Shown here in pieces: positions 7,168 to 16,147 of a stretch of 57,836 bases of DNA. The stretch comes from JAFARZ01 sp035651595 (lineage in GTDB: Bacteria; Actinomycetota; Actinomycetes; Streptosporangiales; Streptosporangiaceae). The DNA lies in contig DASRFJ010000269.1 in assembly GCA_035651595.1 (NCBI GenBank), positions 1 through 57,836 of the forward strand, given 5' to 3'. Every line of letters starts with the position of its first letter. Position 1 is the first letter of the stretch. Under the pieces are notes generated by a model. The model did not search any database and was not told the origin of the DNA. It saw nothing but the letters and a program-made list of their open reading frames with translations. The position numbers were made by a program, and so were the translations under genes.

Positions 7168-8685
7168 TCAGAACGTTGCGGGCGGGATGCTGGTCAGGCC
7201 GGTGAACCGGACCGGATCAGAAATGGTGCGGCCACCGCCGCCGCGGACCTTCTCCAGGTCGGCGAACATCGGCTCGTTGAGCAGGGTGCTGGACGCCGGC
7301 GCGGCGCCGATCGCGAACGCGCCGATTACTCGTTGCTGCCCGGCCAGGAACGAGGTGGAGATGTAGTCGCCTACCATTGCCCCCTGGCTTGTCGGCGCGA
7401 GCCAGCCGAGCTGCATCGGGGCGCTGAGCACGCGTGGCGTGCTCCACGTCTGCCCGTTGTCGATGGAGGAGGAGAAGCCGACCCGGATCTCGCAGGTGCT
7501 GCCGGTGCAGCTGGGATCGGTGTCGAAGTAGTAGGTGAGCGCGAGCAGCGTGTGCCGACCCGACGAGGTGCGGTCCACCGCGAGGCCCGGGATGAAATGA
7601 TCGACATTGCCGCCGACCGGATCGAGCGGGATACGGCTGACTGGCGACCAGGTGATGCCGTCGGCTGAGCTGCTGAGCACGATGTCGTTTGCGGTGCCGC
7701 CAGGTTCGAAGCGGTTGTCTTGCCACACGACGTAGACGGTGCCGTCGGCATTGACTTCGGCGGACGGCAACGGCGAAGTGCGGAGCCCGGAAACCCGGTG
7801 GGCGGATCGTGTCGAGATCTGCACGGACGCGGTCCACGTGGAGCCGCCGTCGTCGGAGGTGAAGGACCCGATTGTGCCGCCGAGGGCTTCGAACGGCACG
7901 ACGACGTGGCCGTCGGGCTGCACGACCGGCTGGCCGCCTAGCCCGTGAGCGCTGTTCGCGGTGGGTGTGGCCGGACCCCAGCCCAGCCCGTCGCCGGCCG
8001 ATGTTGACATAAGCTCCAGGTCGTTGGCGCTGGCGTTGTCGAATTCGGTGTAGCAGTGCCCGTAGAACGGGCTGACCGGGGTGTTGTCGCAGGTAGTCCA
8101 GTTCTTGTCGTAGAAGACGCCGGTAGCCGCGATCGCGACCGGGGCTGTCCACGTCAGGCCACCGTCGACGGAGCGGCTGGCCATGACGTCCACGGTCCCG
8201 CCGCCGGGGGAATGCGCGCCGAGCCAGCTGATGATCCACACCCGGTCCCGGGCGTTGTAAGCCACCGACGCGTCGCTTACCGAGAAGAACGGGCCTGGCC
8301 GCATCGCCTGGACGCTCGTGCCCGGCAGGAATCCGTGTCTCCAGGAGACCCCGCCGTTGGTGCTGGTCGCGAAGCCAATATCGGTGGCACCTCCGTTGAA
8401 GACGCGGCCGACCTGGAAAGCGGTGACCAGGGTTGAGCCGTGGGCGAAGGTGTCCGGCTCGACCTCAGTGGCGTGCTCGCCGCTGGGCGCGACTGCCGCG
8501 GTGTACGGATCGGCGCTGATCTGGGTGATTCCTGCCTGCGCGGCGTGCGCAGGGGCAGCTATGGTGAGTCCCGCGATCAGCGCCGCGCCGGCCACCAGTA
8601 TCCGGCGAGCCAGACGCGGCAGGGCGCAACGGCGCATACCGGATGGAGGCGGGTGCTTACCCTGTGTATTGGTGTGTATGAACAT
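7168..8685 (-). CDS. Secreted sialidase-like (BNR/Asp-box repeat) protein
   Basis: 505 residues. There is an extended signal peptide: a basic stretch RRCALPRLARR, a hydrophobic core to about residue 43, and a likely cut after APAHA. Asp-box motifs of the S-x-D-x-G-x-T-W type are seen as SVDGGLTW, SDDGGSTW and SIDNGQTW, with a degenerate STNGGVSW. This predicts a six-bladed beta propeller acting outside the cell. Sialidase catalytic residues could not be verified by eye, so the substrate is open. AAGGAGAG 3 nt before ATG 8685 fixes the start. It is divergent from another secreted protein gene across a repeat element. Confidence 0.8.
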   Translation of the reverse strand: MFIHTNTQGKHPPPSGMRRCALPRLARRILVAGAALIAGLTIAAPAHAAQAGITQISADPYTAAVAPSGEHATEVEPDTFAHGSTLVTAFQVGRVFNGGATDIGFATSTNGGVSWRHGFLPGTSVQAMRPGPFFSVSDASVAYNARDRVWIISWLGAHSPGGGTVDVMASRSVDGGLTWTAPVAIAATGVFYDKNWTTCDNTPVSPFYGHCYTEFDNASANDLELMSTSAGDGLGWGPATPTANSAHGLGGQPVVQPDGHVVVPFEALGGTIGSFTSDDGGSTWTASVQISTRSAHRVSGLRTSPLPSAEVNADGTVYVVWQDNRFEPGGTANDIVLSSSADGITWSPVSRIPLDPVGGNVDHFIPGLAVDRTSSGRHTLLALTYYFDTDPSCTGSTCEIRVGFSSSIDNGQTWSTPRVLSAPMQLGWLAPTSQGAMVGDYISTSFLAGQQRVIGAFAIGAAPASSTLLNEPMFADLEKVRGGGGRTISDPVRFTGLTSIPPATF

Positions 8686-8854
8686 GAACTCTCCTTACGC
8701 GTAATACAACACCGCGCCCATCGTCCAGGTGGGATTCTGTTCATTATTGGGCATAATCGTCGAAGATGGCCGTCCGATTCCGCCGCCAGGCGGCCGCGGC
8801 TTGGCGTACGGTCAGCGCAAACGCTTCCGAAATAGCCCGCAAACCGCACATTTA

Positions 8855-9150
8855 GCCCCGGATCGGATCCTGCTGGGCTTGTTCCGGGGCTTGCCCGGAT
8901 CGCTGGCTGCCCGGTGGGTCTGCGGCAGGCTCGATCGGCGTCGGTTAACGTGGCGGATTTCCCCATCGTGGTAACGGGACCCCTGTTTACGATGGTCGCG
9001 TTACCACGAAGGAGAAATCGTCCACGTTGTTGACGGGACTCCGGTGCGCTCCTATCCCGGCAGCCGCACACTGCACTCCAGGCGCAGGCTGCCCGCACGC
9101 CGGTCGGCACGGCGGCCTGGCCGCGGCTGGCCTGCCGCGGCCGATCGGCT
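8855..9150 (-). repeat. Dispersed non-coding repeat (82-bp palindromic core), copy 1, reverse orientation
   Basis: Fills most of the gene-free stretch 8686-9291. The core at 8947-9028 has arms beginning AACGTGG and ending CCACGTT with a conserved inner part (GGGACCCCTG on this strand). The flanks also match copy 3 (50504-50846) closely: the GGATCCTGCTGG region, the GATCGCTGG region, and the TGCACTCCAGG region on the other side. Clear terminal inverted repeats are not seen here; the outer ends look eroded. The remaining bases to 9291 hold the promoter and leader of the next gene. Confidence 0.8.
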
Positions 9151-9291
9151 CGTCTGGGCTTGACAAGCGGCGGCGACGGCGACGTCGCCGCAACGCGTCC
9201 ATGTCACATTTCGGCACGGACTATTGCAGGTTCGCTCATGCCGACGCAGATTGAAAGGCGGCGTGTCTAAGCACAGCGACGGGAGATTGAT

Positions 9292-10947
9292 ATGCGAAGA
9301 CGCTGGATCCCCGCGATATCCGCGCTCGTCCTCGGCGCGGGGCTGTCCGTCGGCTTCACGTCGGCGGCCACGGGCGAGCCCGCCCACGCGGCGGCGGCCC
9401 AGGGCGTAAAACCTAACGCGACCGGAGAGCTCGACTGCAACGGGCTCAGCCGCACACAGAAAGCCGTCAAGTCCGCCGTGGCGTGTCAGGACCCGAGGGG
9501 TTCCTGGAACGGGCGGTTCTACGAGAACGGGCACTACATCGGCCATGACGAGCCGTCGGTCCGGTTCATCTCCAACCAGCCCGGCTCGGGCAACAACGTG
9601 ACGTTCCTGGAGAAACTCCCGGTGGACCCGGCGGCGCTGCCCACGGTGGCGAAGCCTGGCCACGATGTCACGCACATGTTCGAGCTGAGCGTGGCGCCGT
9701 GGTTCTCCATAGACGTGTGCGACCCGGACTCCACGCCGATGAAGCCGTGCACGCCGGAGTCGGATGCCAACGCGCCGAACGGCAGTAACCCGGGTGCGGG
9801 TGCCGCGTTCGTAGAGCTGCAGTTCTACCCGCCCGGCGCCGCGCCCTTCCTGGACAACACCAGCTGCGACGACACGCACTGGTGCTCGGCTCTCACCATC
9901 GACAGCCTGGAATGCCAGGGCAGCGGGATGAACCCTGAGCCCTGCAACCCGAACTGCACCGAGCCGGTGAACTTCGCGTTCATCGCCACCAACGGCGTCC
10001 CGGCCGGGCCGCCGAGCCCGCAGCTGAGCGACAACTCCACGCTCACCCCGAACGCGCACACGCTAATGATGAACCAGGGCGACGACATAGCCGTGCAGAT
10101 GTTCAACGCGCGGGTCCCCGGCGGCCATGCCTTGGAGGCCAGGGAGACTGACCTCACCACGCACCAGAGCGGCTTCATGATCGCCTCGGCCAAGAACGGC
10201 TTCATGAACACCGACCCGACCACGTGCAACGGCAACCCGTTCAACTTCCAGCCGGAGTACAACACTGCCGCGGCCGGCAACTTCCTGCCGTGGGGCTTCG
10301 GGCCGTACATGATCAACGATCAGTACGAGATCGGGCACTTCGAGCCCTGCACGTCGCTCAGCGGACCGCAGACGCTCACACAGGGGAACTTCACGGACAC
10401 CTACTACACCAACTGCGCCGGCCCGTACGAGGCCGCCGCGGACGACCCCAATGGCTTCGAGCCGGACGACTCACCCTGCTATCCGGCCGGAGACACCCAC
10501 GGCGGCATCGCGGCGCCGAACCTGGTGACCGGCTGCGATGTGTTCTTCGACGCGATCGGGGACCTGGACTACGACGGCTCGTCGTACTGGCCCGACTGGC
10601 CGAGCTCGCTGCATCCAGGTCCGTTCCCGACACCGTTCCTGCAACTCCAACCGCGCACCGTGGGCGGGCGGGAGTATCCGAAGATCCAGTTCGTGACCGA
10701 CAACAGCGCCACGCAGCTCAACTCGGCGTGCTCGCCGGTCACCGGCCAGAACTGCCTGCTCCCGCCCGAAGGACCGGGCAACTTCTATCCGTACTTCACC
10801 CAGGCACGGGTCGGCGGCCTGTGCGTTTGGGAGTTCGGCAACATGACCAACGGAAACACGTTCGGCGGAGACAAACAGTACGGCTCCGTCGGGCCGAACA
10901 CCCTCGGCGCCTTCGCCGGGCCAATCCGGCCCAACCCGCACTGCTGA
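9292..10947 (+). CDS. Large secreted protein, function unknown
   Basis: 551 residues with a Sec-type signal peptide (basic RRRW, hydrophobic residues about 5-25, probable cleavage after AHAAA near 37). The mature part is rich in Cys, Asn, Pro and Gly and in acidic residues. It contains repeated Cys-rich acidic loops such as CDPDSTPMKPC and CNPNC, suggesting disulphide-stapled, perhaps calcium-binding, loops. No catalytic signature was recognised. Putative ribosome site GGGAGATTG is just upstream of ATG 9292. A strong hairpin follows, separating it from rnpB. Confidence 0.8.
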   Translation: MRRRWIPAISALVLGAGLSVGFTSAATGEPAHAAAAQGVKPNATGELDCNGLSRTQKAVKSAVACQDPRGSWNGRFYENGHYIGHDEPSVRFISNQPGSGNNVTFLEKLPVDPAALPTVAKPGHDVTHMFELSVAPWFSIDVCDPDSTPMKPCTPESDANAPNGSNPGAGAAFVELQFYPPGAAPFLDNTSCDDTHWCSALTIDSLECQGSGMNPEPCNPNCTEPVNFAFIATNGVPAGPPSPQLSDNSTLTPNAHTLMMNQGDDIAVQMFNARVPGGHALEARETDLTTHQSGFMIASAKNGFMNTDPTTCNGNPFNFQPEYNTAAAGNFLPWGFGPYMINDQYEIGHFEPCTSLSGPQTLTQGNFTDTYYTNCAGPYEAAADDPNGFEPDDSPCYPAGDTHGGIAAPNLVTGCDVFFDAIGDLDYDGSSYWPDWPSSLHPGPFPTPFLQLQPRTVGGREYPKIQFVTDNSATQLNSACSPVTGQNCLLPPEGPGNFYPYFTQARVGGLCVWEFGNMTNGNTFGGDKQYGSVGPNTLGAFAGPIRPNPHC

Positions 10948-10957
10948 AGTAACGCGT

Positions 10958-10996
10958 GAGTGCCTGGCCCGCCGTCAGATGGCGGGCCAGGCACTC
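10958..10996. terminator. Terminator hairpin between secreted-protein gene and rnpB
   Basis: Perfect 16-bp arms (GAGTGCCTGGCCCGCC and its complement) around a 7-nt loop, starting 10 nt after the stop codon of the preceding gene. Confidence 0.75.
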
Positions 10997-11046
10997 AGGT
11001 CGGGAGCGGCCCAGGCCGTGGGTCGTCGGCGTATGCTTGCTGCCAG

Positions 11047-11445
11047 GGTGAGTCGGCCGGGCGGTCGCGCTGAGCCTGATCGGCGAGGTGAGGAAGGTCC
11101 GGACTCCATAGGGCAGGGTGGTCGGTAACGCCGACCCGGGGTGACCCGCGGGACAGTGCCACAGAAAGCAGACCGCCTCGCGTCTCTCGGGACGCGGGGT
11201 AAGGGTGAAACGGTGGTGTAAGAGACCACCAGCGCCGCAGGTGACTGCGGCGGCTTGGTAAACCCCACCCGGAGCAAGGTCAAGAGGGCTCGTTTGGGTA
11301 ACGGGCCTGCGCGAGCGATTGAGGGCGGCCCGCCCGATGCTTGCGGGTAGACCGCACGAGGCTGCCGGCAACGGCAGTCCTAGATGGATGACCGTCGGCC
11401 TGCGCAAGCGGGTGCACAGGATCCGGCCTACAGGCCGGCTCACCC
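11047..11445 (+). ncRNA. rnpB: RNase P RNA, bacterial type A
   Basis: The catalytic RNA of RNase P, which matures tRNA 5' ends. The universally conserved blocks appear in order: GAGGAAGGTCCGGACTCC (near 11088), GGGCAGGGTG, GACAGTGCCACAGAAAGC (near 11152), GGGTAAGGGTGAAACGGTG (near 11199), GGTAAACCCCACC (near 11257) and ACAGGATCCGGCCTACA near the 3' end. Terminal helix P1 forms between GTGAGTCGGCC at 11048 and GGCCGGCTCAC ending at 11443. Ends are set from P1 and may be off by a few bases. About 400 nt, as expected for actinobacteria. Confidence 0.96.
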
Positions 11446-11449
11446 CTTC

Positions 11450-11857
11450 ATCCACCGTGATCGAGCAATAGCAGCAGGCGAGCGGCTTGGACGCGTTCAG
11501 CTCTGCCTCGCCCAGCTCTGCCAGCCTGTCGCGCGGCACGGCATTCCAGAGCCGCTCCAGCGCTATCGCCAGTGCATCCGCCTGCACGGCTGAAAGCGGC
11601 GAACCGCCCAGCGGAACCCCGGATAGCCGTGACATCTCGATCACCGGCGGGTCACCGGCCAGGTCGGCGCGGACCGGGTCCGCGGCAAGGCCAGGCGCGA
11701 ACTCGGCCAGCAGCGTGAGGGCAGCCCACTCGCGAACAGGCTCGCGACGCTCCGAAGACCGGAACCGCTTGACCACCACACCGCGCTCCGCGTCCATGTG
11801 GATCTCGTGAGTCGCTGTCCGACCGCGGCGCCGGGCCACGTTCCGGTCCAGCGTCAA
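11450..11857 (-). pseudogene. 5' fragment of an aminoglycoside-phosphotransferase-like (APH) gene
   Basis: From a TTG at 11857 about 120 residues resemble the N-lobe of APH-family small-molecule kinases: a strand, VVVKRF with the ATP-binding Lys, REWAALTLLAEFAPGLA.DPV helix, then PPVIEMSRLSGVPL. The catalytic HGD and DxD loop that should follow is missing; the frame instead runs antisense through rnpB. The start overlaps the stop of the upstream channel gene. It is either a truncated remnant or an N-lobe-only protein; a remnant is more likely. Confidence 0.6.
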
Positions 11858-12600
11858 GGTTCGTCGTCGGTAACCGGCGGCGGCGCGAGCCGCGTCAGCG
11901 CCGCCTCGATACGGTCCAGCCGCTGGTGCAGGTCCGTCATGTCCTGGCTGGACTGCCGCCCGACGAAGTAGCTCGCGATGGTCGCGGACAGCACGCCGAC
12001 CAGCCCGATGCCGGTGATCATCAGCACCACGGCGACGCCACGGCCTGCCGCGGTGACCGGATAGCGGTCACCGTAGCCCACCGTGGTGACGGTGACGATC
12101 GCCCACCAGAGCGCGTCACCGTAGCTGCGGATGTTCGCGCCGGCGGCGTGCTGCTCGAAGCCGAACTCCAGAGCGGCGCCGACCACGATGATCGCCAGCA
12201 CGGACAGCAGGACGAAATGCAGCCCGCGATGGGTGAGCAGGCTCCTGGCCCGGTGCAGCAGTTCCGCCAGGGTCAGCCCTGCCCGGGCGAGCCGGAGCAG
12301 GCGGAGCACGCGCAGCGGCCGGAAGACCGGTATGGCGATGACCAGCAGATCGATGATGTGACCGCGGACGAAGCGCCAGCGTGACGGCGCCAGGTAGAGC
12401 TTGACCAGGTACTCGGCGACGAACGCGGCCCAGATGACGTAGTCGATGCTGTCCAGGGCCTCCGCGGCCGCCGGGGGGACGTGGGTGACGGCCGGCACCA
12501 CCAGGATTGCCAGCCAGAGCAGCGCGAGGACCGTCATCGGAACCTCGACAAGGGCGGAGAAACGATCGTACGCGTCCTGCGATCGGCCGGTGAAGGTCAT
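11854..12600 (-). CDS. Voltage-gated-type potassium channel family protein
   Basis: 248 residues from ATG 12600; an in-frame ATG at 12627 adds nine. Six transmembrane segments are apparent. An S4-like segment with regularly spaced Arg (RPLRVLRLLRLAR) precedes a pore loop with the K+ selectivity filter TVTTVGYGD. A short cytoplasmic coiled-coil-like tail (MTDLHQRLDRIEAAL) could tetramerise the channel. It would conduct K+ across the cytoplasmic membrane. It is divergent from the ABC exporter genes (67 bp apart). Confidence 0.9.
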   Translation of the reverse strand: MTFTGRSQDAYDRFSALVEVPMTVLALLWLAILVVPAVTHVPPAAAEALDSIDYVIWAAFVAEYLVKLYLAPSRWRFVRGHIIDLLVIAIPVFRPLRVLRLLRLARAGLTLAELLHRARSLLTHRGLHFVLLSVLAIIVVGAALEFGFEQHAAGANIRSYGDALWWAIVTVTTVGYGDRYPVTAAGRGVAVVLMITGIGLVGVLSATIASYFVGRQSSQDMTDLHQRLDRIEAALTRLAPPPVTDDEP

Positions 12601-12667
12601 GCACCCAGTGTCGGCCCATGCTGGCATCGGCCTGTGGGCGGCATTCCGGCATGAGATTCTCGTCCTT

Positions 12668-13432
12668 ATGACGCTCAGCTCTCAGCCATTGACCGAAGAC
12701 AAGCAGGCCGCTCCGGCCGCGCACGCCGTCGATCTGCGCAAGACTTACGGGGCCGGGCAAGCCGCGGTGCATGCCTTGGCTGGCATCAACGTTGCCTTCG
12801 AACGCGGCCGGTTCACGGCCGTCATGGGCCCGTCGGGCTCAGGGAAGTCGACGCTGATGCATTGCATGGCCGGCCTGGACCGGCCGACGTCGGGGCAGAC
12901 GTTCGTGGGAGGGAAGGACATCGGGACCCTCGATGACAGCGGGCTCACCCAGCTGCGGCGTGACCGGATCGGGTTCGTCTTCCAGTCCTTCAACCTCATA
13001 CCGACGCTGACCGCGGCCGAGAACATCACCCTGCCCGCCGCCCTGGCGGGGAAGAAGGTAGACCGGGACTGGTTTGATCACCTGGTAGGGCAGCTGGGTA
13101 TCGGCGACCGGCTGGCGCACCATCCCAAGGAGCTGTCGGGTGGCCAGCAGCAGCGGGTGGCGTGCGCCCGGGCGCTGATCAGCAAGCCAGACCTCATCTT
13201 CGCCGATGAGCCCACAGGCAACCTCGACTCCAATGCCTCCGCAGACCTGCTCGCGTTCCTGCGCCTATCGGTGACCGAGCTCGGCCAGTCGATCGTCATG
13301 GTGACGCACGACCCGCGAGGAGCCGCGTACGCGGACCGGGTCATCTTCCTGGCCGACGGGACCGTGGTAGATGAGCTGGAGCAGCCGACGGCCGATTCGG
13401 TCTTGGAGCGCATGCGGACGCTGGGGGCCTGA
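12668..13432 (+). CDS. ABC transporter ATP-binding protein, MacB/LolD type
   Basis: 254 residues with every nucleotide-binding motif: Walker A GPSGSGKST (near 56), Q-loop FVFQSFNLIPTLTAAEN, signature LSGGQQQR, Walker B LIFADEPTGNLD and switch His in VTHD. The LolD/MacB-type class couples ATP hydrolysis to a mechanotransmitting FtsX-fold permease, encoded 1 nt further on. ATG 12668 is used. No dedicated periplasmic adaptor or sensor kinase gene is adjacent. Confidence 0.95.
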   Translation: MTLSSQPLTEDKQAAPAAHAVDLRKTYGAGQAAVHALAGINVAFERGRFTAVMGPSGSGKSTLMHCMAGLDRPTSGQTFVGGKDIGTLDDSGLTQLRRDRIGFVFQSFNLIPTLTAAENITLPAALAGKKVDRDWFDHLVGQLGIGDRLAHHPKELSGGQQQRVACARALISKPDLIFADEPTGNLDSNASADLLAFLRLSVTELGQSIVMVTHDPRGAAYADRVIFLADGTVVDELEQPTADSVLERMRTLGA

Positions 13433-13433
13433 G

Positions 13434-15950
13434 GTGCGCAACATGACCATCAAGGGCATGCTGGCCCACAAGCTCCGGCTTGCGCTCACCGCGCTGGCGA
13501 TAGTGCTCGGAGTCACATTCATCTCCGGGACGTTCGTCCTCACCGATACCCTGCAGAACACCTTCACGACCCTGTTCGGCAACATCTACCAGAACATCGA
13601 CTTCCAGGTCCGCGGGGTCGCCCAGCTCGGCACCGGCGCGGGCGCGACGCGCAACGAGCTGCCCGAGTCGCTGCTGGCCACGGTCCGCGGTGTGCCCGGT
13701 GTCCAGGCCGCCGATGGCGAGGTCCAAGGCTACGCCCAGTTCGTGGGCCGCGACGGCAAGGCCATCAAGACAGGCGGCGGCGCGCCGACCCTCGGCGTGG
13801 CCTACGACCCGTACCGGCAGATGTCCCCGCTGCACCTGATCGCGGGTGGCCCCCCGGTGACCTCCGGTGACGTGGTGATGGACGCCGGGACGGCGCAGAA
13901 GTACGGCTTTACCGTGGGGCAGCGCGTCCGTATCTTGTCGGCGGGGCCCACCCGGACGTTCACCATCACCGGCATCGTCCAGTTCGGTACGGCGAACAAC
14001 CTGGCGGGGGCGACCCTGGCCGCGTTCACGCTGCCGACCGCGCAGGCCATTGTCCAGGAGACGGGCAAGCTCGACGACATCAACGTGGTAACAACGCCGG
14101 GCACAAGCAAAACCGCGGTACAGCGGGCCATCGCCGGGGCACTGCCACAGGGGGTCGAGGTGGTCACCGGGCAGACCGTGGTGAACGAGAGCACGAGCTC
14201 TATCGACCAGGCCCTTTCCTTCTTCTCCACGGCCCTGCTGGTCTTCGCGTTCATCTCCTTGTTCGTCGGCGCGTTCACCATCTACAACACGTTCTCCATC
14301 ATCGTCGGGCAGCGGACGCGTGAACTTGCCCTGCTGCGGATCGTCGGCGCCAGCCGCCGCCAGGTGTTCGGATCGGTGCTCGCCGAGGCAGCCCTTACCG
14401 GGCTCGTCTCCTCGGTGATCGGCCTGGGCCTCGGCGTGCTGGCCGCGCTCGGGCTCCAGGCGCTGCTGAGCGGGTTCGGCGTCACGCTGCCCCCGGGATC
14501 GCTGGTGTTCGAGCCGCGGACCGTACTGGTAGGGCTTGTCGTCGGCGTCGGCGTGACCGTGGTGTCCGCGATCGGCCCGGCCCGCGGGGCCGTGCGCATC
14601 CCGCCGGTCGCCGCCCTTGACGACCGCCGGTCCGTGGCCGGCGGCTCCCTTCGGCGCCGGCTCATCTGGGGCACGGCCCTGGCCCTGGCGGGCGCGGTCC
14701 TGCTGGGCATCGGGCTGGCCAAGCCGGCCATTCAGCTCGTGGGCGCGGGCGCGGCAGGCCTGTTTATCGGGGTTGCCACGCTTTCCCCTGCGCTCGCGCG
14801 CCCGCTGTCGAGCGTGATCGGACGTCCACTGGCCCGGATGTTCGGCATGGCCGGCAAGCTCGGGCGAGAGAACTCCATGCGGAGCCCGCGGCGCACCGCC
14901 CAGACCGCCGCGGCGCTCATGGTCGGCCTGGCTCTGGTCTCCGCCATGGCCGTGTTCGGCGCATCCCTATCGAAGTCGGCCACCAGCAGCGCGGACCAGG
15001 CGATTAGCGCCGACATCCTGGTAACTCCCACCGGATCGGGAGAACTCAGCAACTCGGTGCCGCATACCGTGCCGTCCGTGCCCGGCGTCACCGCGACCAC
15101 CGCCTTCTATGGCGGGCGGTTCGAGTTCCAGAATTCACTGGCCAGCCTCACCGCGGTGTCCACCGATCACCTGGCCGACACGCTGATCCTGCGGATGACC
15201 GCGGGCACCCCGGCCGCGCTGGCTCAGGGGGAACTGCTTGTCGACACCACGACGGCCACATCGAAGCACCTATCGGTCGGCAGCATGGTCCCGGTGCGGT
15301 TCGCCCTCACCGGCCCGGCCGTGCTGCGCATCGGCGGGATATACCAGGCCAATGCCCTCATCGGCAGCTACCTGGCTGGCGCCGGGTTCTTCCTGGCCCA
15401 CTTCCCGCAGCAGCCGCCGGCCGGGCTGCTGCTGCGCACCGACGGCAGCAAGGCGGTGAACAGTGCCGTCACTAGTGCGCTCGCCTCCTATCCGAATCTG
15501 CAGATCCAGACCAGGGCGCAGTTCGAGCAGTCCCAGGTGTCCAGCGTCAACCAGCTGCTCGGGCTGGTCTACGCCCTGCTCGGCCTGGCGGTGATCATCG
15601 CGCTGATCGGCATCGTGAACACGCTCATGCTGTCGGTGTTCGAGCGAACCAGGGAGATCGGCCTGCTGCGGGCGGTCGGCATGCGGCGGCGCCAGGTCCG
15701 GGCGATGGTCAGGTCTGAGGCCGTGATCATGGCCATCTTCGGCGCCATCATCGGGATCATCATCGGCACCGGTATGGGTCTCGCGCTAGTGTCCTCGCTC
15801 CGACAGCAGGGCATCACGGACACCGCCGTGCCGGTGTCCAGCCTGCTGATTTTCCTTCTGCTCTCCGCCCTGCTCGGCCTGGTGGCCGCCAGCTGGCCGG
15901 CCCGGCGGGCCGCCAAGCTCGACGTGCTCGCCGCCATCGCAGCCGAGTAG
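13434..15950 (+). CDS. ABC transporter permease, double FtsX/MacB domain
   Basis: 838 residues from GTG 13434 (ATG at 13443 also possible). The order is an N-terminal transmembrane helix with the RLALTALAIVLGVTFISGTF start, a large extracellular domain, and an FtsX transmembrane unit containing TRELALLRIVGASRRQVF (about 290-310). A second extracellular part and a C-terminal FtsX unit with TREIGLLRAVGMRRRQVRAM follow. This ten-segment duplicated layout is typical of Gram-positive exporters of peptides, lipids or antibiotics. Forms a two-gene operon with the ATPase. Confidence 0.94.
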   Translation: MRNMTIKGMLAHKLRLALTALAIVLGVTFISGTFVLTDTLQNTFTTLFGNIYQNIDFQVRGVAQLGTGAGATRNELPESLLATVRGVPGVQAADGEVQGYAQFVGRDGKAIKTGGGAPTLGVAYDPYRQMSPLHLIAGGPPVTSGDVVMDAGTAQKYGFTVGQRVRILSAGPTRTFTITGIVQFGTANNLAGATLAAFTLPTAQAIVQETGKLDDINVVTTPGTSKTAVQRAIAGALPQGVEVVTGQTVVNESTSSIDQALSFFSTALLVFAFISLFVGAFTIYNTFSIIVGQRTRELALLRIVGASRRQVFGSVLAEAALTGLVSSVIGLGLGVLAALGLQALLSGFGVTLPPGSLVFEPRTVLVGLVVGVGVTVVSAIGPARGAVRIPPVAALDDRRSVAGGSLRRRLIWGTALALAGAVLLGIGLAKPAIQLVGAGAAGLFIGVATLSPALARPLSSVIGRPLARMFGMAGKLGRENSMRSPRRTAQTAAALMVGLALVSAMAVFGASLSKSATSSADQAISADILVTPTGSGELSNSVPHTVPSVPGVTATTAFYGGRFEFQNSLASLTAVSTDHLADTLILRMTAGTPAALAQGELLVDTTTATSKHLSVGSMVPVRFALTGPAVLRIGGIYQANALIGSYLAGAGFFLAHFPQQPPAGLLLRTDGSKAVNSAVTSALASYPNLQIQTRAQFEQSQVSSVNQLLGLVYALLGLAVIIALIGIVNTLMLSVFERTREIGLLRAVGMRRRQVRAMVRSEAVIMAIFGAIIGIIIGTGMGLALVSSLRQQGITDTAVPVSSLLIFLLLSALLGLVAASWPARRAAKLDVLAAIAAE

Positions 15951-15983
15951 CGCCGCGGCGGCGTGCACCGGAACTGGCGCGAA

Positions 15984-16027
15984 TTGACACGCTCTAGTGG
16001 GCTCAACTGCGCAATTGGCATGCTGGG
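15984..16027 (+). repeat. 44-bp dispersed repeat, copy 1
   Basis: Starts TTGACACGCTCTAGTGGGCT and contains the dyad CAACTGCGCAATTG. 40 of 44 bases match the inverted copy at 41993-42036. Both copies lie just after the stop of a gene and beside G/C-monotonous DNA (here GGGAGGCGC repeats to about 16080). Function unknown. Confidence 0.85.
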
Positions 16028-16029
16028 GC

Positions 16030-16080
16030 GGCGGGAGGCGCGGGGGGCGCGGGAGGCGCGGGAGGCGCGGCGGGGCGGGT
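16030..16080. repeat. G-rich short tandem repeat (GGCGCGGGA type)
   Basis: A run of purine-rich 9-bp units (GGAGGCGCG and variants) on the plus strand, with many GGG tracts that could form G-quadruplexes. It lies between the 44-bp repeat and the promoter of the ArsR-type gene. Confidence 0.6.
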
Positions 16081-16111
16081 CGGTGCGCTCGCACCGACAA
16101 TGTTGGCGGTC

Positions 16112-16141
16112 TTGACAAATAAAGTCGTCGGTGGGCATTGT
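16112..16141 (+). promoter_or_regulatory. Candidate promoter of the ArsR-type gene (leaderless)
   Basis: TTGACA at 16112-16117 is a perfect -35 box. A weak -10 (CATTGT, 16136-16141) follows at 18 bp, which would place the transcript start almost on ATG 16148. No ribosome site is seen before that ATG, consistent with a leaderless message. Confidence 0.45.
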
Positions 16142-16147
16142 GGGGCT

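Noticed and set aside
8950..9250. Short ORFs within the 82-bp-core repeats (for example segments reading VTTKGKSATLT in copies 1 and 3)
   Set aside because: Apparent protein similarity follows from DNA identity of the repeats; copy 2 does not keep the frame and no ribosome sites are present.
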